Below the pieces are notes generated by a model. The model worked only from the letters and a program-made list of their open reading frames with translations, ran no database searches and had not been told where the DNA came from. The position numbers and the translations under genes were made by a program. Below are positions 40,901 through 49,645 of a stretch of DNA of 64,000 bases, in pieces. The stretch is taken from positions 124,001 through 188,000 of the forward strand of contig NZ_BAABHA010000002.1 in assembly GCF_039541855.1 (NCBI RefSeq), in the 5' to 3' direction. Source of the DNA: Solirubrum koreensis. GTDB lineage: Bacteria > Bacteroidota > Bacteroidia > Cytophagales > Hymenobacteraceae. Position 1 is the first letter of the stretch. The number at the start of each line of letters is the position of its first letter.

Positions 40901-42552
40901 CCGGCGTACTTAAAAACCTGGGCGGCACCGGGCGCGGTACCTTGCGCCTGACGGGCAAATTCGCGGCTCCCAGCCTACGCGGCGAAGTAGCGGTGCGCAA
41001 CGGGCAGCTCACGTTTGCCTATCTGAACACGGTGTACACTTTTGAGGACCGCATTCGGTTTTTTGAGGACCGCATGGTGTTCCGCAACATCCGTCTGCGC
41101 GACGTGCTGGGCAACTCCGGCACCCTTGACGGCTCTATTTACCACGAAGGCTTCTCCAACATGCGCCTGGCTCTGAAAGCCAATTTCCGACGCATGCAGG
41201 TGCTCAACACCACTCGCCGCGACAACGAGCTGTACTTCGGCACGGCCTTCGCCACCGGCGAAGCCACCGTAAGCGGCCTCACCGACAACCTCGTGGTGAA
41301 CGTGCGTGCCCGCAGCGAAGCCGGCACCCGCCTCTCCTTGCCCCTCGATAACGCCGCCACCGCTACGCAGGCCAACTACATCCGGTTTGTGAACCGCAAT
41401 CCGGCTTTGCAGGACACCACGGCCGCCGTCACCGGGCCCGTGCGACCTAAAGTCGACCTATCGGGAATCCTGCTCAATTGCATCTTCGATGTGACGCAGG
41501 ACGCCTACATGGAGGTGATTCTGGATGAAAATACCGGCGACGTAATTCGCGGTACAGCGGCCGGGCAGCTGCGCCTGAACATTGACACGCGCGGCGACTT
41601 CAACATGTACGGCCAGCTGGAAATTGTGCGCGGCGCGTACAATTTTACCCTGCAGGGGCTCGTAAACAAGGAATTTCAGGTGCGACCCGGTGGTACGCTT
41701 ACTTGGAACGGCAGCCCCCTCGACGGCCAAATGGACGTAACGGCTACCTACACCCAACGCACGCCGCTGGCGCCCATTCTACTGCAACCCACCGACGGCG
41801 TCACCAGCACGGGGTACGAAAATGCCACGGCCTCGGTCACGGCCATCATGCACCTGACCGGGGAAATGTTGCTGCCCCGCATTCAGCTGGGCCTGGAGTT
41901 TAACGATGCGCCGTCGGCGCTGGAGGCGGAACTAACCTCCTTTCTGTCGAGTATTCGAAACGACGAGCAGGAGCTGAACCGGCAGGTATTCTCGCTGCTG
42001 CTGTTCCGACAGCTGTCCACCGTGGGCGGCTTCGGCAACTCGGCCTTGAGCGGCGGCGGCACCGTGCAGAACAGCCTGGGCCAGATTCTCTCCACGCAGC
42101 TGGGCCTGCTCACCTCGCAAATCAATCAGAACCTGGAAATCAACTTTAACCTCGACGGAGTAACGGCTGAGGAGTTGCAGCGCCTGCAGGTGCGGCTTAG
42201 CTACAGCCTGCTGGAAGGCCGCCTGCGCTTTACCCGGCAGGGCGGCATCAGCAACAACGCTTATAACGACAACCCCACCGGCGCCGCGCAAACGTCGTTG
42301 GTAGGCGACCTGAGCCTGGAGTACTTCCTGCGGAAAGACGGACGCTTCCGAGTGCGCCTGCGCTACGAAACTACCCCCCGCGACCTGGGCCTGCAAAACC
42401 AGCAGCGGGCCGGCGTCAGCTTTGTGCATACCGAGCAGTTCGACTCCCTCACCGAGCTGTTTGCCCGTAAGCGTCCGCGCCGCCGCGAGGAAGCCGCCCG
42501 CAAAGCCCGCGAGCAGCTCACCATCGACGACGACCCGCGCACGGCGCTCTAA
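37978..42552 (+). CDS. TamB-like translocation/assembly module protein (DUF490)
   Basis: A 1,524-residue protein of the TamB/AsmA-like bridge family. An N-terminal TM helix (about 5-32, AILKVLLGLLVLLGLVLGAAVLAL) anchors it in the inner membrane. A very long beta-rich region follows, and the DUF490/TamB C-terminal domain covers the last ~350 residues (from about DVTQDAYMEVILDENTGDVIRGTAAGQLRL to the end). Such proteins form a hydrophobic groove across the periplasm for lipid transport or outer-membrane protein assembly. GTG 37978 (MQVIKAILK) is preferred over a TTG at 37921. In Bacteroidota it often sits next to tsaD, as here. Confidence 0.9.
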   Translation: MQVIKAILKVLLGLLVLLGLVLGAAVLALRVPAVQTSVARKTAAILSEKLGHEVTIGRVDVRPFTRVVLDQVHVLDRAGNELFHIGRTEADISVFSIFSPNKLYISKATLTEPRFALITYANQPDSTNLTQFIGAVKKLIGAPDTTATKKPFDFKIEAVDLRNARFVLDRQNVRKEPYYGKFMDYAHMDIDSIYANLSEIWFRGDTVHARIADMRAVDRPSKTRLRELSADMTYASKFWEFDQLDLHVGRSHLSNYLKFEYQHFLNFTDFNDSVKVTARLKPSRVYSDDIAQFAPQLEGWNEQVLISGEAKGYVRNFAAKNLDVRYSNGGTRIIGNISAEGLPEWKETFAELRLRPGTVLNPKDLQPILPASVYPYFQRLGTVQLNGQFLGFYNDFVANGDFRTKLGNLTSDVNLKFKNDARFSSYAGTVRTSNFQLGKLIGDESVVRDVAVNGRIQGQGFTPEGARARMTATIPHIWVKGYRYQNIQVTDGQLSKQSFDGNVRVNDPNLQVTGEGTISFGRQQAFDVVADVRRANLQALGILNRPVSISTQANVKFQGLTLDALLGRIHLRDTRLTVQNRTVQLDTLDLLATRRNGERLLAVRSDAFNLRAAGNFEFTRVISDVQQLADEYLLNFQGDAAATAAYYRRKRRQTVTDYSIALNLYLKRPNPLIHVFMPQLTVSDSTRIEGSFRNGNTSILNLSGTVARVQYDSIRADNAAFDLLTSKLPYSPEVLAQASVTSTRQRLPGLGATEQFYVEGVWDQDKINFSSSLAQTGTTNRAQINGALDFLPGAVQIVFRQSGVNLLGRDWTIAQDNAITIRGGGHEIDVQNFTLSNGAQQVSAVGQVSEDPSRTLHLQVKDLELATLTSLTRQNMTGRVNAVGDVRGVFGQLVASARLTVDSLFFDKVLIGNVTGVSDWDNRASRLGVNLNVERDRLNVLSVAGTIAPGAAQDQLNLTGVLNDAPIKLAEPFLAGVLKNLGGTGRGTLRLTGKFAAPSLRGEVAVRNGQLTFAYLNTVYTFEDRIRFFEDRMVFRNIRLRDVLGNSGTLDGSIYHEGFSNMRLALKANFRRMQVLNTTRRDNELYFGTAFATGEATVSGLTDNLVVNVRARSEAGTRLSLPLDNAATATQANYIRFVNRNPALQDTTAAVTGPVRPKVDLSGILLNCIFDVTQDAYMEVILDENTGDVIRGTAAGQLRLNIDTRGDFNMYGQLEIVRGAYNFTLQGLVNKEFQVRPGGTLTWNGSPLDGQMDVTATYTQRTPLAPILLQPTDGVTSTGYENATASVTAIMHLTGEMLLPRIQLGLEFNDAPSALEAELTSFLSSIRNDEQELNRQVFSLLLFRQLSTVGGFGNSALSGGGTVQNSLGQILSTQLGLLTSQINQNLEINFNLDGVTAEELQRLQVRLSYSLLEGRLRFTRQGGISNNAYNDNPTGAAQTSLVGDLSLEYFLRKDGRFRVRLRYETTPRDLGLQNQQRAGVSFVHTEQFDSLTELFARKRPRRREEAARKAREQLTIDDDPRTAL

Positions 42553-42668
42553 TCGTTGCTCATTTAACAGCTATCAGCAATCAGCCGGGTGGTGACGCGT
42601 AGCCAAGTGCTACCCCGCCCGCCAGAGGTCGACTTGATCAATGTTAAATGATCAATGATAATTGACCT

Positions 42669-42676
42669 TACCTTTG
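42669..42676 (+). promoter_or_regulatory. Candidate -7 box of ftsX
   Basis: TACCTTTG matches TAnnTTTG and ends 7 bases before the ATG of ftsX, implying a nearly leaderless transcript. An AT-rich stretch with TGATCAATG twice lies just upstream; no clear -33 TTTG was seen. Confidence 0.4.
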
Positions 42677-42683
42677 CCCTTCG

Positions 42684-43580
42684 ATGCCCCAATTCCGCCC
42701 CACCCGTAAGAAGAAGCTTGGCAGTTATCCGCACACCATGGTGGTGTTCAGCATTACGCTGGCGCTGCTGGTTATTGGCTTGTTCGGAATGCTGCTGGTG
42801 CACGCGCACAAGCTTTCGGAAGCGGTAAAGGAAAACCTGGAAGTGCAGGTGTACCTGGAGCGCAACCTGCCCGAAACCCAACTGCTGGCCCTGCAACGCA
42901 CGTTCGCCCAGAAACCCTACGTGGCATTTAAGGACAACCAGCCCCAGGTGCGTTTCCTCTCGAAGGAAGAAGGGGCGCAGGAATTCGTACAGCTCACCGG
43001 CGACGATTTTCAGCAGTTTTTGGGCGACAACCCCCTGCGCGACGCCTATATTCTGAAAATTAACTCCGAGTACGCCGACGTAAACCAACTGCGCGCCGTG
43101 AACAAGGATTTGAAGCAGCTGCCAGGAGTGTTCGAGGTAACATCGGTAGAGGAGAACTTCATTGCCGACGTGAACAGCAACCTGCGCCGCATTAGCCTGG
43201 TGCTGCTGGGTTTTGCCCTGCTGCTCACCACGGTGGTCGTTATCCTGATCAACAACACCATTCGGCTGGCGCTGTTCTCGCAGCGTTTTCTCATTCGCTC
43301 CATGCAGCTGGTGGGGGCTACGTCGTGGTTTATTCAGCGCCCGTTTTTGCGCCGCGCTACCTGGCAAGGCTTGGCCAGTGGCGTATTAGCCAGCCTTATT
43401 CTGCTGGCGCTACTGCAATGGTCGTACCTGCAAATCAGCGAAATACGGCTGCTGCGCGACGAGCGGCTGGTGGGTGCCGTGCTGGTAGCACTGGTGGTGC
43501 TGGGCGGCGTTATTGGTTTTTTCAGCTCGTACCGGGCCGTACGCAAATACCTTCGGATGTCGCTCGATGATTTGTATTGA
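42684..43580 (+). CDS. ftsX: Cell-division ABC transporter membrane subunit FtsX
   Basis: A 298-residue FtsX. One TM segment near the N-terminus (about 19-40) is followed by the extracytoplasmic domain (FLSKEEGAQEFVQLTGDDF is typical) and three more TM segments in the C-terminal half. FtsX works with FtsE to activate wall hydrolases at the septum. ftsE is not in this window. It opens the gene order ftsX-DUF3098-uppP-truB conserved in Bacteroidota. Confidence 0.93.
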   Translation: MPQFRPTRKKKLGSYPHTMVVFSITLALLVIGLFGMLLVHAHKLSEAVKENLEVQVYLERNLPETQLLALQRTFAQKPYVAFKDNQPQVRFLSKEEGAQEFVQLTGDDFQQFLGDNPLRDAYILKINSEYADVNQLRAVNKDLKQLPGVFEVTSVEENFIADVNSNLRRISLVLLGFALLLTTVVVILINNTIRLALFSQRFLIRSMQLVGATSWFIQRPFLRRATWQGLASGVLASLILLALLQWSYLQISEIRLLRDERLVGAVLVALVVLGGVIGFFSSYRAVRKYLRMSLDDLY

Positions 43581-43691
43581 TCGGCACGGACCGGGCAACG
43601 CCCGCGCCGCCGTCGGCATCTGACTACTGCTCCTGTTACCTTCGTTCAGCTCTTCGGCTGTTTTACCGCAGCCCATAACGCTTCTTTACTT

Positions 43692-44012
43692 ATGCAACCC
43701 ACTCGCTTCGCTTTCGGGCCACGCAATTACCGGCTGATGTTTATTGGCTTGGGCGTACTGGCCGCTGGTTTCATTGCCATGTCGCTCGACACGGCCGATT
43801 ACGGCGAAGGTTTCCTGGGCCTCACCGTGGGTCCATTGCTGTTACTGGCCGGCTTTATCATCGAGTTCTTCGCCATTATGGCCCGCTCGGGCAACGCCGA
43901 TGCGGCCCCTAGCGCCCCCGCCTCGGGCCAGCCTTTAACGGGTGCGCCCGTTGCCGGGCCGGCAGCCACGCCGCCGGCTACGCCCACCCAACCTACCTTC
44001 CAGCGCCGCTAG
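43692..44012 (+). CDS. DUF3098 small membrane protein
   Basis: A 106-residue protein with two TM segments: FGPRNYRLMFIGLGVLAAGFIAMSL (about 8-32) and FLGLTVGPLLLLAGFIIEFFAIM (about 41-63). A proline/alanine-rich tail follows. This matches DUF3098, which lies between ftsX and uppP in many Bacteroidota. The function is unknown; context hints at wall synthesis or division. Confidence 0.88.
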   Translation: MQPTRFAFGPRNYRLMFIGLGVLAAGFIAMSLDTADYGEGFLGLTVGPLLLLAGFIIEFFAIMARSGNADAAPSAPASGQPLTGAPVAGPAATPPATPTQPTFQRR

Positions 44013-44015
44013 CCG

Positions 44016-44816
44016 ATGAGTTATTGGCACGCGTTTTTGCTGGCAATTGTAGAGGGCCTTACCGAGTTTTTGCCCGTTTCCAGCACCGGGCACATGATTA
44101 TTGCTTCGGCATTGGTTGGCATCGAGCCCACGCCCTTCACCAAACTGTATAGCGTAGTTATTCAGCTCGGCGCAATTGCATCGGTGTTCGTGGTGTACTG
44201 GCGCCGTTTTTTTCAGAGCGTTAATTTTTACCTGAAGCTTATCGTAGGCTCCCTGCCCGTCATCGTAGTGGGCCTCGCCCTCGACGATTTTATCGATCAG
44301 CTGTTGGGCTCGGTGGCGGTTATTGCCACGGCGCTGCTGCTGGGCGGCATTGTGCTAACCTTCATCGATAAGTGGCTGCCCCAAACCCCGAGCGAGGAAG
44401 GCGGCCACCCCGTAACCACGCCCAGCTACCGGCAGTCGTTCATCATTGGGGTGTTTCAGTGCCTGGCGGTGCTGCTGCCCGGTACCAGCCGTTCGGCCGC
44501 TACCATTATCGGGGGCCTTACCCAGCGGCTCACCCGGCAGTCGGCCGCCGAGTTTTCGTTTTTCCTGGCTTTGCCCGCCATGGCCGGCGCCACGGTGCTG
44601 AAGGTGTACAAGAACTTTCACCTGATTCGGACCGAGGACATCAAAATCATTCTGTTCGGCAACGCCGTGGCGTTTATCGTGGCCTTGCTGGCCATTCGGC
44701 TGTTCGTGGGCTTTGTGTCGCGCTATGGTTTCCGCGTCTTTGGCATTTACCGCATCATCGTGGGCGGCATTCTGCTCCTGATGCTGGCTTTGGGCATTGA
44801 TTTGCGCCTGATATGA
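44016..44816 (+). CDS. uppP: Undecaprenyl-diphosphatase UppP (BacA)
   Basis: A 266-residue multi-pass membrane enzyme that dephosphorylates undecaprenyl pyrophosphate, recycling the carrier for peptidoglycan and O-antigen. Signature one EGLTEFLPVSSTGH spans residues 13-26 (catalytic Glu and His); signature two PGTSRSAATI is near residue 155. It starts 3 bp after DUF3098 and overlaps truB by 4 bases (ATGA). Confidence 0.96.
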   Translation: MSYWHAFLLAIVEGLTEFLPVSSTGHMIIASALVGIEPTPFTKLYSVVIQLGAIASVFVVYWRRFFQSVNFYLKLIVGSLPVIVVGLALDDFIDQLLGSVAVIATALLLGGIVLTFIDKWLPQTPSEEGGHPVTTPSYRQSFIIGVFQCLAVLLPGTSRSAATIIGGLTQRLTRQSAAEFSFFLALPAMAGATVLKVYKNFHLIRTEDIKIILFGNAVAFIVALLAIRLFVGFVSRYGFRVFGIYRIIVGGILLLMLALGIDLRLI

Positions 44817-45619
44817 ACCCCAATTCGCCCAACAAGCACCCGCAACCCGAAGCCGACCCCGGCGAAGTACTGCTGGTAGACAAACCCCTGACGTGGACTT
44901 CGTTTGACGTGGTGCGGAAGGTAAAGAACACGCTGCGGCCCAAAAAAATCGGGCACGCCGGCACCCTCGATCCGCTGGCTACCGGCCTGCTCGTTCTCTG
45001 CACCGGCCGCCAAACCAAGAGCATCGACCAGATTCAGGCCCAGGAGAAGGAGTATACCGGCATTTTCCGGCTGGGCCAAACCACGCCCTCGTACGACCTC
45101 GAGACCGAAGTTGGCGAAGAAAAGCCCTGGCAGCACCTAACGCCGGCCGACTTGCAGGCCGCCGCCGCCCGGCTCACGGGCCGCATTGAGCAGACGCCGC
45201 CGCTGTTTTCGGCCGTGAAAATCAACGGGGAACGGGCCTACGAAGTAGCGCGCCGCGGCGACACGGCCGAAATCAAAAGCAAGCTGGTCGACATCAAAGC
45301 CTTCGAGCTGCCTGAAGTCCACGGGGCCGACGTGCATTTTCGCATCGTGTGCTCAAAGGGCACCTACGTGCGCAGCCTCGCCCGCGACTTTGGCGAGTTG
45401 ATCGGCTGCGGCGCCCACCTCACCAAGCTCGTGCGTACCCGCATTGGGGAGTACCGCCTGGAAAACGCCCTGACAATGGCCGACATCGAAGCCCGCCGCT
45501 CGCCCCGCCCCGAAGGCGAAGCCGAACGGCCGCGCCGCGTGCGGGAACCACGGCCCGAAACCCGCGCCGGCCTGCGAAACTTTGAGGCGTCGCGGCCGGA
45601 GTCATCCGCCACCGAATAG
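44813..45619 (+). CDS. truB: tRNA pseudouridine(55) synthase TruB
   Basis: A 268-residue enzyme that makes pseudouridine-55 in the tRNA T loop. The catalytic aspartate is D53 in HAGTLDPLATG. KINGERAYEVARRG and SKGTYVRSLARDFGE are conserved. The C-terminus has a basic Arg/Glu/Pro-rich tail (about 225-268) beyond the usual core. Translationally coupled to uppP. Confidence 0.96.
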   Translation: MNPNSPNKHPQPEADPGEVLLVDKPLTWTSFDVVRKVKNTLRPKKIGHAGTLDPLATGLLVLCTGRQTKSIDQIQAQEKEYTGIFRLGQTTPSYDLETEVGEEKPWQHLTPADLQAAAARLTGRIEQTPPLFSAVKINGERAYEVARRGDTAEIKSKLVDIKAFELPEVHGADVHFRIVCSKGTYVRSLARDFGELIGCGAHLTKLVRTRIGEYRLENALTMADIEARRSPRPEGEAERPRRVREPRPETRAGLRNFEASRPESSATE

Positions 45620-45635
45620 ATCCATTGCTCGTCGT

Positions 45636-46547
45636 ATGCGCTTCGTTTGCTTGCTGTGGGTGTTGCTTTGGGGGCTGAACGGCCCGGCACGTGCCCAAAC
45701 CCCGGCGCTGCCCGCCAACCCCACAGACCCGCACAAGGCGAAGTTTTTCACGTACGACGTCGCGAATTTTTGGCGCGCCTACGATGCGTGGCGCGCTGGC
45801 CAGCCCGGCAACCCGTTCGCGGAGCTATATGTGAAGCTCGCCAGCCCTGGCGCAAAGATTCTGCTCGAGAAAAGCGACCTTGCCCATCCCGATTCGCTGC
45901 TACGGGTGGTGCAGCGCCGCAGCGCCGATTACGAGCGGGTACGCGCCGCCAGCCTGCGCATGGGCGCAGCCATTCCCGAATGCCGCAAGAGTTACGCGGC
46001 GCTGAAGAAGCTGTACCCAGCCGCCACGTTCCCGCCCGTCTACTTCGCCATCGGGGGCTTTTTGGTGGGCGGCAATGCCGTGCCCGCCGCGCAGATTATT
46101 GGGGCGGAGATGAACGAACCGGCCAATATTCCGCCCTTGGTAGCCCACGAACTGATTCACGTGCAGCAACACATACCGTACACGTATAAAATTCTGCTGG
46201 AGCAGTGTATCATCGAAGGCAGCGCAGACTTTCTGGCCGAATTGATTTCGGGTAAACCGGCGGGCGGAGCAGCTTACGATTACGCCCGCGGCCGCGAAAA
46301 GCAACTCTGGCAAGAGTTTGAGCGCGACCAGAACCTGGGCGAAAACGACAGCTTCGCCCTGTGGCTCTACGGCGGCGAGCGGCCCGCTGGTCGCCCCGCC
46401 GATTTGGGCTACGTCATTGGCTACCAAATCACAAAAGCCTACTACGATGGCGCCTCCGACAAGCGCCAGGCCGTATACGATATCCTGCACATCCAAGATT
46501 GCCGCGAATTTTTGCGCCGAAGCGGCTACGCCGCGCGGTTCAAGTAA
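45636..46547 (+). CDS. Secreted zinc-metalloprotease-like protein (DUF2268-like)
   Basis: A 303-residue exported protein: MRFVCLLWVLLWGLNGPARA is a signal peptide. The zincin motif HELIHVQQH begins at H171 (H171, E172, H175), and the third ligand is probably E194 in EGSADFLAEL, the glutamate-type helix of gluzincins. The layout resembles the DUF2268 family of predicted Zn-proteases. The substrate is unknown. It lies between truB and ribF, which are often direct neighbours in Bacteroidota. Confidence 0.72.
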   Translation: MRFVCLLWVLLWGLNGPARAQTPALPANPTDPHKAKFFTYDVANFWRAYDAWRAGQPGNPFAELYVKLASPGAKILLEKSDLAHPDSLLRVVQRRSADYERVRAASLRMGAAIPECRKSYAALKKLYPAATFPPVYFAIGGFLVGGNAVPAAQIIGAEMNEPANIPPLVAHELIHVQQHIPYTYKILLEQCIIEGSADFLAELISGKPAGGAAYDYARGREKQLWQEFERDQNLGENDSFALWLYGGERPAGRPADLGYVIGYQITKAYYDGASDKRQAVYDILHIQDCREFLRRSGYAARFK

Positions 46548-46575
46548 TCCCTCCTTTCCGTTTCTCTCTCCGCCC

Positions 46576-47529
46576 ATGCAAGTTGTCCGTGACCCCGCCG
46601 CGTTTCCGCGCCTGACCAATGCCGTGGTGACCAGCGGCACCTTCGACGGCGTGCACGTGGGGCACCAGCGCATTTTGCACCGCTTGCAGGAAGTGGCCCG
46701 GCAGTCGGGCGGGCCCAGCGTGGTTATTACTTACTGGCCGCACCCGCGCCTTGTGCTGGCCCCGCCGCCCTCCCACCCCGAGCCGCTGCAGCTGCACTTG
46801 CTGAACACACTGGAGGAGCGCATTGCCAAGCTCGAATCGTACGGGGTTGACTACCTGCTCATCGTACCCTTCACCCGCGAATTCGCCGAATGGACTTCGG
46901 AGCAGTACATCCGCGAGCTGCTCTTGCAAACCGTGGGCACCGGCAAGCTGGTGATTGGCTACGACCACCGCTTCGGCAAAAACCGCGAAGGCGGCTTCGA
47001 TTACCTGCGCGACCATGCCAGTGAGTATGGGCTGGAAGTAGAGGAAATTCCGCGCGAAGACGTGGACGCCGTGGGCGTAAGCAGCACCCGCATCCGCCGC
47101 GCCCTGGAAGCCGGCGACGTAGCCACCGCCAACCGCTACCTCGGCTATAATTACCCCTTCACCGGCACCGTGGTGCGCGGCAAGCAACTGGGCCGCACCA
47201 TTGGGTTTCCCACTGCTAACATGCAGCAGGAAGACGGAATGAAGCTGGTGCCAGGCCGGGGCGTTTACGCCGTAATGGCCACCACGGCCGCCGGCACCCA
47301 CCACCAGGCCATGCTCAACATTGGCGTGCGGCCTACGGTGGGCGGTAGCCTCGCCCAAACCGTGGAGGCCCACCTGCTCGACTTCGACGGCGACCTGTAC
47401 GACCAGCCGCTGACTGTAGAATTCATTGCCCGCCTGCGCGACGAGCAGAAGTTTAACGGCCTCGACGAACTGAAAGCCCAGCTGGCCAAAGACGCCGACG
47501 CCGCCCGGCAGCATTTGGTGGGCGGCTAA
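46576..47529 (+). CDS. ribF: Bifunctional riboflavin kinase/FAD synthetase
   Basis: A 317-residue RibF that makes FMN then FAD from riboflavin. The N-terminal FAD-synthetase domain shows GTFDGVHVGHQ (nucleotidyltransferase HxGH), and VDAVGVSSTRIRRAL closes it. The C-terminal riboflavin-kinase domain has GTVVRGKQLGRTIGFPTANM and a beta-barrel ending. ATG 46576 (MQVVRDPAAFP) is the family start. It lies 28 bp after the zincin gene. Confidence 0.96.
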   Translation: MQVVRDPAAFPRLTNAVVTSGTFDGVHVGHQRILHRLQEVARQSGGPSVVITYWPHPRLVLAPPPSHPEPLQLHLLNTLEERIAKLESYGVDYLLIVPFTREFAEWTSEQYIRELLLQTVGTGKLVIGYDHRFGKNREGGFDYLRDHASEYGLEVEEIPREDVDAVGVSSTRIRRALEAGDVATANRYLGYNYPFTGTVVRGKQLGRTIGFPTANMQQEDGMKLVPGRGVYAVMATTAAGTHHQAMLNIGVRPTVGGSLAQTVEAHLLDFDGDLYDQPLTVEFIARLRDEQKFNGLDELKAQLAKDADAARQHLVGG

Positions 47530-47575
47530 AGCCCGAACCACCGAAGTACCGTGGCTTGACTACTTTGCTGCTGAT

Positions 47576-48841
47576 ATGCGGCATTGCTATTTTACAAATC
47601 GGGAATTAAAGCGGTGGCTGCTCACGTGGGCCATCGGCTTGCTGGTGGCCCTGTCGGCCACGGCTCAGACTGGTGTGGTGAGCGGAGTGGCCCGCGACTC
47701 GGTAACCCGGGCGCCTTTACCCTTCGCGAGTGTATTTCTGGCCAACACCACCCGCGGCACCGTCACCGACGAGGCCGGGCGTTTCACTCTCCCCGGCGTG
47801 CCGGTGGGCTCCTACGATGTGGTGGTGTCGTACCTGGGGTACCGCCTCACGCGCCAGAGCATTTTCGTAACCGCCGAGCCGCTCGCGGTGACCTTGCTGG
47901 CCGCGCCCATCAGCAACCAGCTGGCCGGCGTTACCATTCGCCCGCGACCGAGCCGGCCCGAGGACTACCGCCGTTTTGTGAGTCTGTTTCTCGGCAACTC
48001 GGCGTTTTCCAAGCAATGCCGGATACGCAACCCCAAAGCGGCCCGCGTGGACTACGACGCTCAGGCCAACGAGCTAACGGCAGAGGCACTGGGCTACCTG
48101 CAAGTCGACAACATGGCCCTGGGGTACCGCATTCGGTTTCACGGGTTGCACTTTCAGATGAACTTCGGCCAGCAGGTGCTTACGTACTATGCTTGGCCGG
48201 TATTCGAAGAGTTACCCACGAAGAATGCTGCCCAACGCGCCAAATGGGCCGCAAACCGGCAGGCTGCCTACGCCGGCTCGCTCACCCACTTTTTGCGCAG
48301 CGTGCGTAACGGCCGGGTTGCCGACGAAGGCTTCGTGGCCAATCGGTTACGGCGCGTAGCCAACCCACGCTGGGTACTGGCCGACAGCATCCTGAACGTG
48401 GAACGAAAAGCCCATGCAGGCCAGGTGTGGCAACCCCACGATACTCTTATGCGCATGCTTCAGGAACCTCCGCGGTTTGCGTACCTCTACACGCTACCCC
48501 TGCCAGCCGACAGCCTGCGGCGCCCAGGAAACTCTTCCAAGCAAGTAATGCTGCGGTTTAAGCACCTCACCCAAGTTACGTACACCCGCGAAAAGCCGGA
48601 CCCGGCCTATTACATTCCCACAGCCGTGGGCAAGCCGCCCATCTTCCCCAAGCAGCAGGTTTCGGTGCTGCACTTACTGCGTTCCGAAACCGAAATTACG
48701 CCCACCGGCCAGCTCCTTAACCCGCTCACGGTGTTTACCGAGGGGTATTGGGGCTTTGAAAAGGTAGGCGAACTGCTGCCCGTAGATTACGAGCCCGCTC
48801 CCGCGCCCGGCAGCATTGGGGGTGCGGGCAAGAAACAGTAG
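47576..48841 (+). CDS. Exported protein with carboxypeptidase-regulatory-like domain
   Basis: A 421-residue protein. A signal segment (WLLTWAIGLLVALSATAQ) is followed by a CarboxypepD_reg-like beta-sandwich: VSGVARDSVTRAPLPFASVFLANTTRGTVTDEAGRF, about 34-110. The remaining ~300 residues form a beta-rich, charge-poor region, possibly a barrel-like or unusual outer-membrane-associated domain. No enzymatic motif is seen. Such domains occur at the N-terminus of TonB-dependent receptors and related surface proteins; this one lacks a visible plug/barrel signature. Confidence 0.72.
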   Translation: MRHCYFTNRELKRWLLTWAIGLLVALSATAQTGVVSGVARDSVTRAPLPFASVFLANTTRGTVTDEAGRFTLPGVPVGSYDVVVSYLGYRLTRQSIFVTAEPLAVTLLAAPISNQLAGVTIRPRPSRPEDYRRFVSLFLGNSAFSKQCRIRNPKAARVDYDAQANELTAEALGYLQVDNMALGYRIRFHGLHFQMNFGQQVLTYYAWPVFEELPTKNAAQRAKWAANRQAAYAGSLTHFLRSVRNGRVADEGFVANRLRRVANPRWVLADSILNVERKAHAGQVWQPHDTLMRMLQEPPRFAYLYTLPLPADSLRRPGNSSKQVMLRFKHLTQVTYTREKPDPAYYIPTAVGKPPIFPKQQVSVLHLLRSETEITPTGQLLNPLTVFTEGYWGFEKVGELLPVDYEPAPAPGSIGGAGKKQ

Positions 48842-48928
48842 GTTTGCGCCGCAACCGTACCACGGCGCCACCGCCACCGAGTCGCGCTCTGTGGCGGGTG
48901 CATCACTTGCTCTTTCCCCATTTTCCCT

Positions 48929-49627
48929 ATGATCAACAAAGTAGTAGCCGATGCCCAGGCCGCTTTGCACGGCATCACCGACGGCATGACGCTTATGCTG
49001 GGCGGCTTTGGCCTGTGCGGCATACCCGAAAACAGCATTCAGGAGTTACTGCGCCTGGGCGTGAAGAACCTGACGTGCATTTCCAACAACGCCGGCGTCG
49101 ATGATTTTGGCATTGGCCTGCTGCTCCAGCGGCGGCAGGTACGCAAAATGATTTCCAGCTACGTGGGCGAAAACGCCGAATTTGAGCGGCAGCTGCTGGC
49201 CGGCGAGCTGGAGGTTGAGCTGATTCCGCAGGGCACCCTGGCCGAGCGTTGCCGCGCGGGCGGCGCGGGCATTCCGGCCTTTTACACCCCAGCTGGCTAC
49301 GGCACCGAGGTGGGCGAAGGCAAGGAGTCGCGCGAGTTCAACGGCAAAATGTACCTGCTCGAAACCGCTCTGCACGCCGACTACGCCTTTGTAAAAGCCT
49401 GGAAAGGCGACACTGCCGGCAACCTCATTTACAAAGGCACGGCCCGCAACTTCAACCCCATGATGGCCACGGCCGGTAAAATCACGGTAGCTGAAGTGGA
49501 AGAACTAGTGCCCGCCGGTGAACTGGACCCCAACCAGATTCATACGCCCGGCATTTACGTGCAGCGCATTTTCCAGGGCAAAGACTACGAAAAGCGCATT
49601 GAGCAGCGCACCGTCCGGCAAGGGTGA
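48929..49627 (+). CDS. scoA: Succinyl-CoA:3-ketoacid CoA-transferase subunit A
   Basis: A 232-residue alpha subunit of a class I CoA-transferase that interconverts acetoacetate and acetoacetyl-CoA using succinyl-CoA. It has GGFGLCGIPENSI (CoA-binding loop), SNNAGVDDFGIGLLL and GGAGIPAFYTPAGYGTEV. The partner scoB lies 644 bp downstream, beyond two small genes instead of directly adjacent. Confidence 0.94.
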   Translation: MINKVVADAQAALHGITDGMTLMLGGFGLCGIPENSIQELLRLGVKNLTCISNNAGVDDFGIGLLLQRRQVRKMISSYVGENAEFERQLLAGELEVELIPQGTLAERCRAGGAGIPAFYTPAGYGTEVGEGKESREFNGKMYLLETALHADYAFVKAWKGDTAGNLIYKGTARNFNPMMATAGKITVAEVEELVPAGELDPNQIHTPGIYVQRIFQGKDYEKRIEQRTVRQG

Positions 49628-49645
49628 TTTTTAGGCTCTCTCGTC

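Noticed and set aside
42595..42660. TGATCAATG repeated twice upstream of ftsX as an operator
   Set aside because: Two copies of a short AT-rich palindromic word 15 bases apart could easily be chance; there is no other support.
40245..43367. Minus-strand frames within the TamB-like and ftsX genes
   Set aside because: They lie opposite long real genes with consistent domain content and are explained by high GC.
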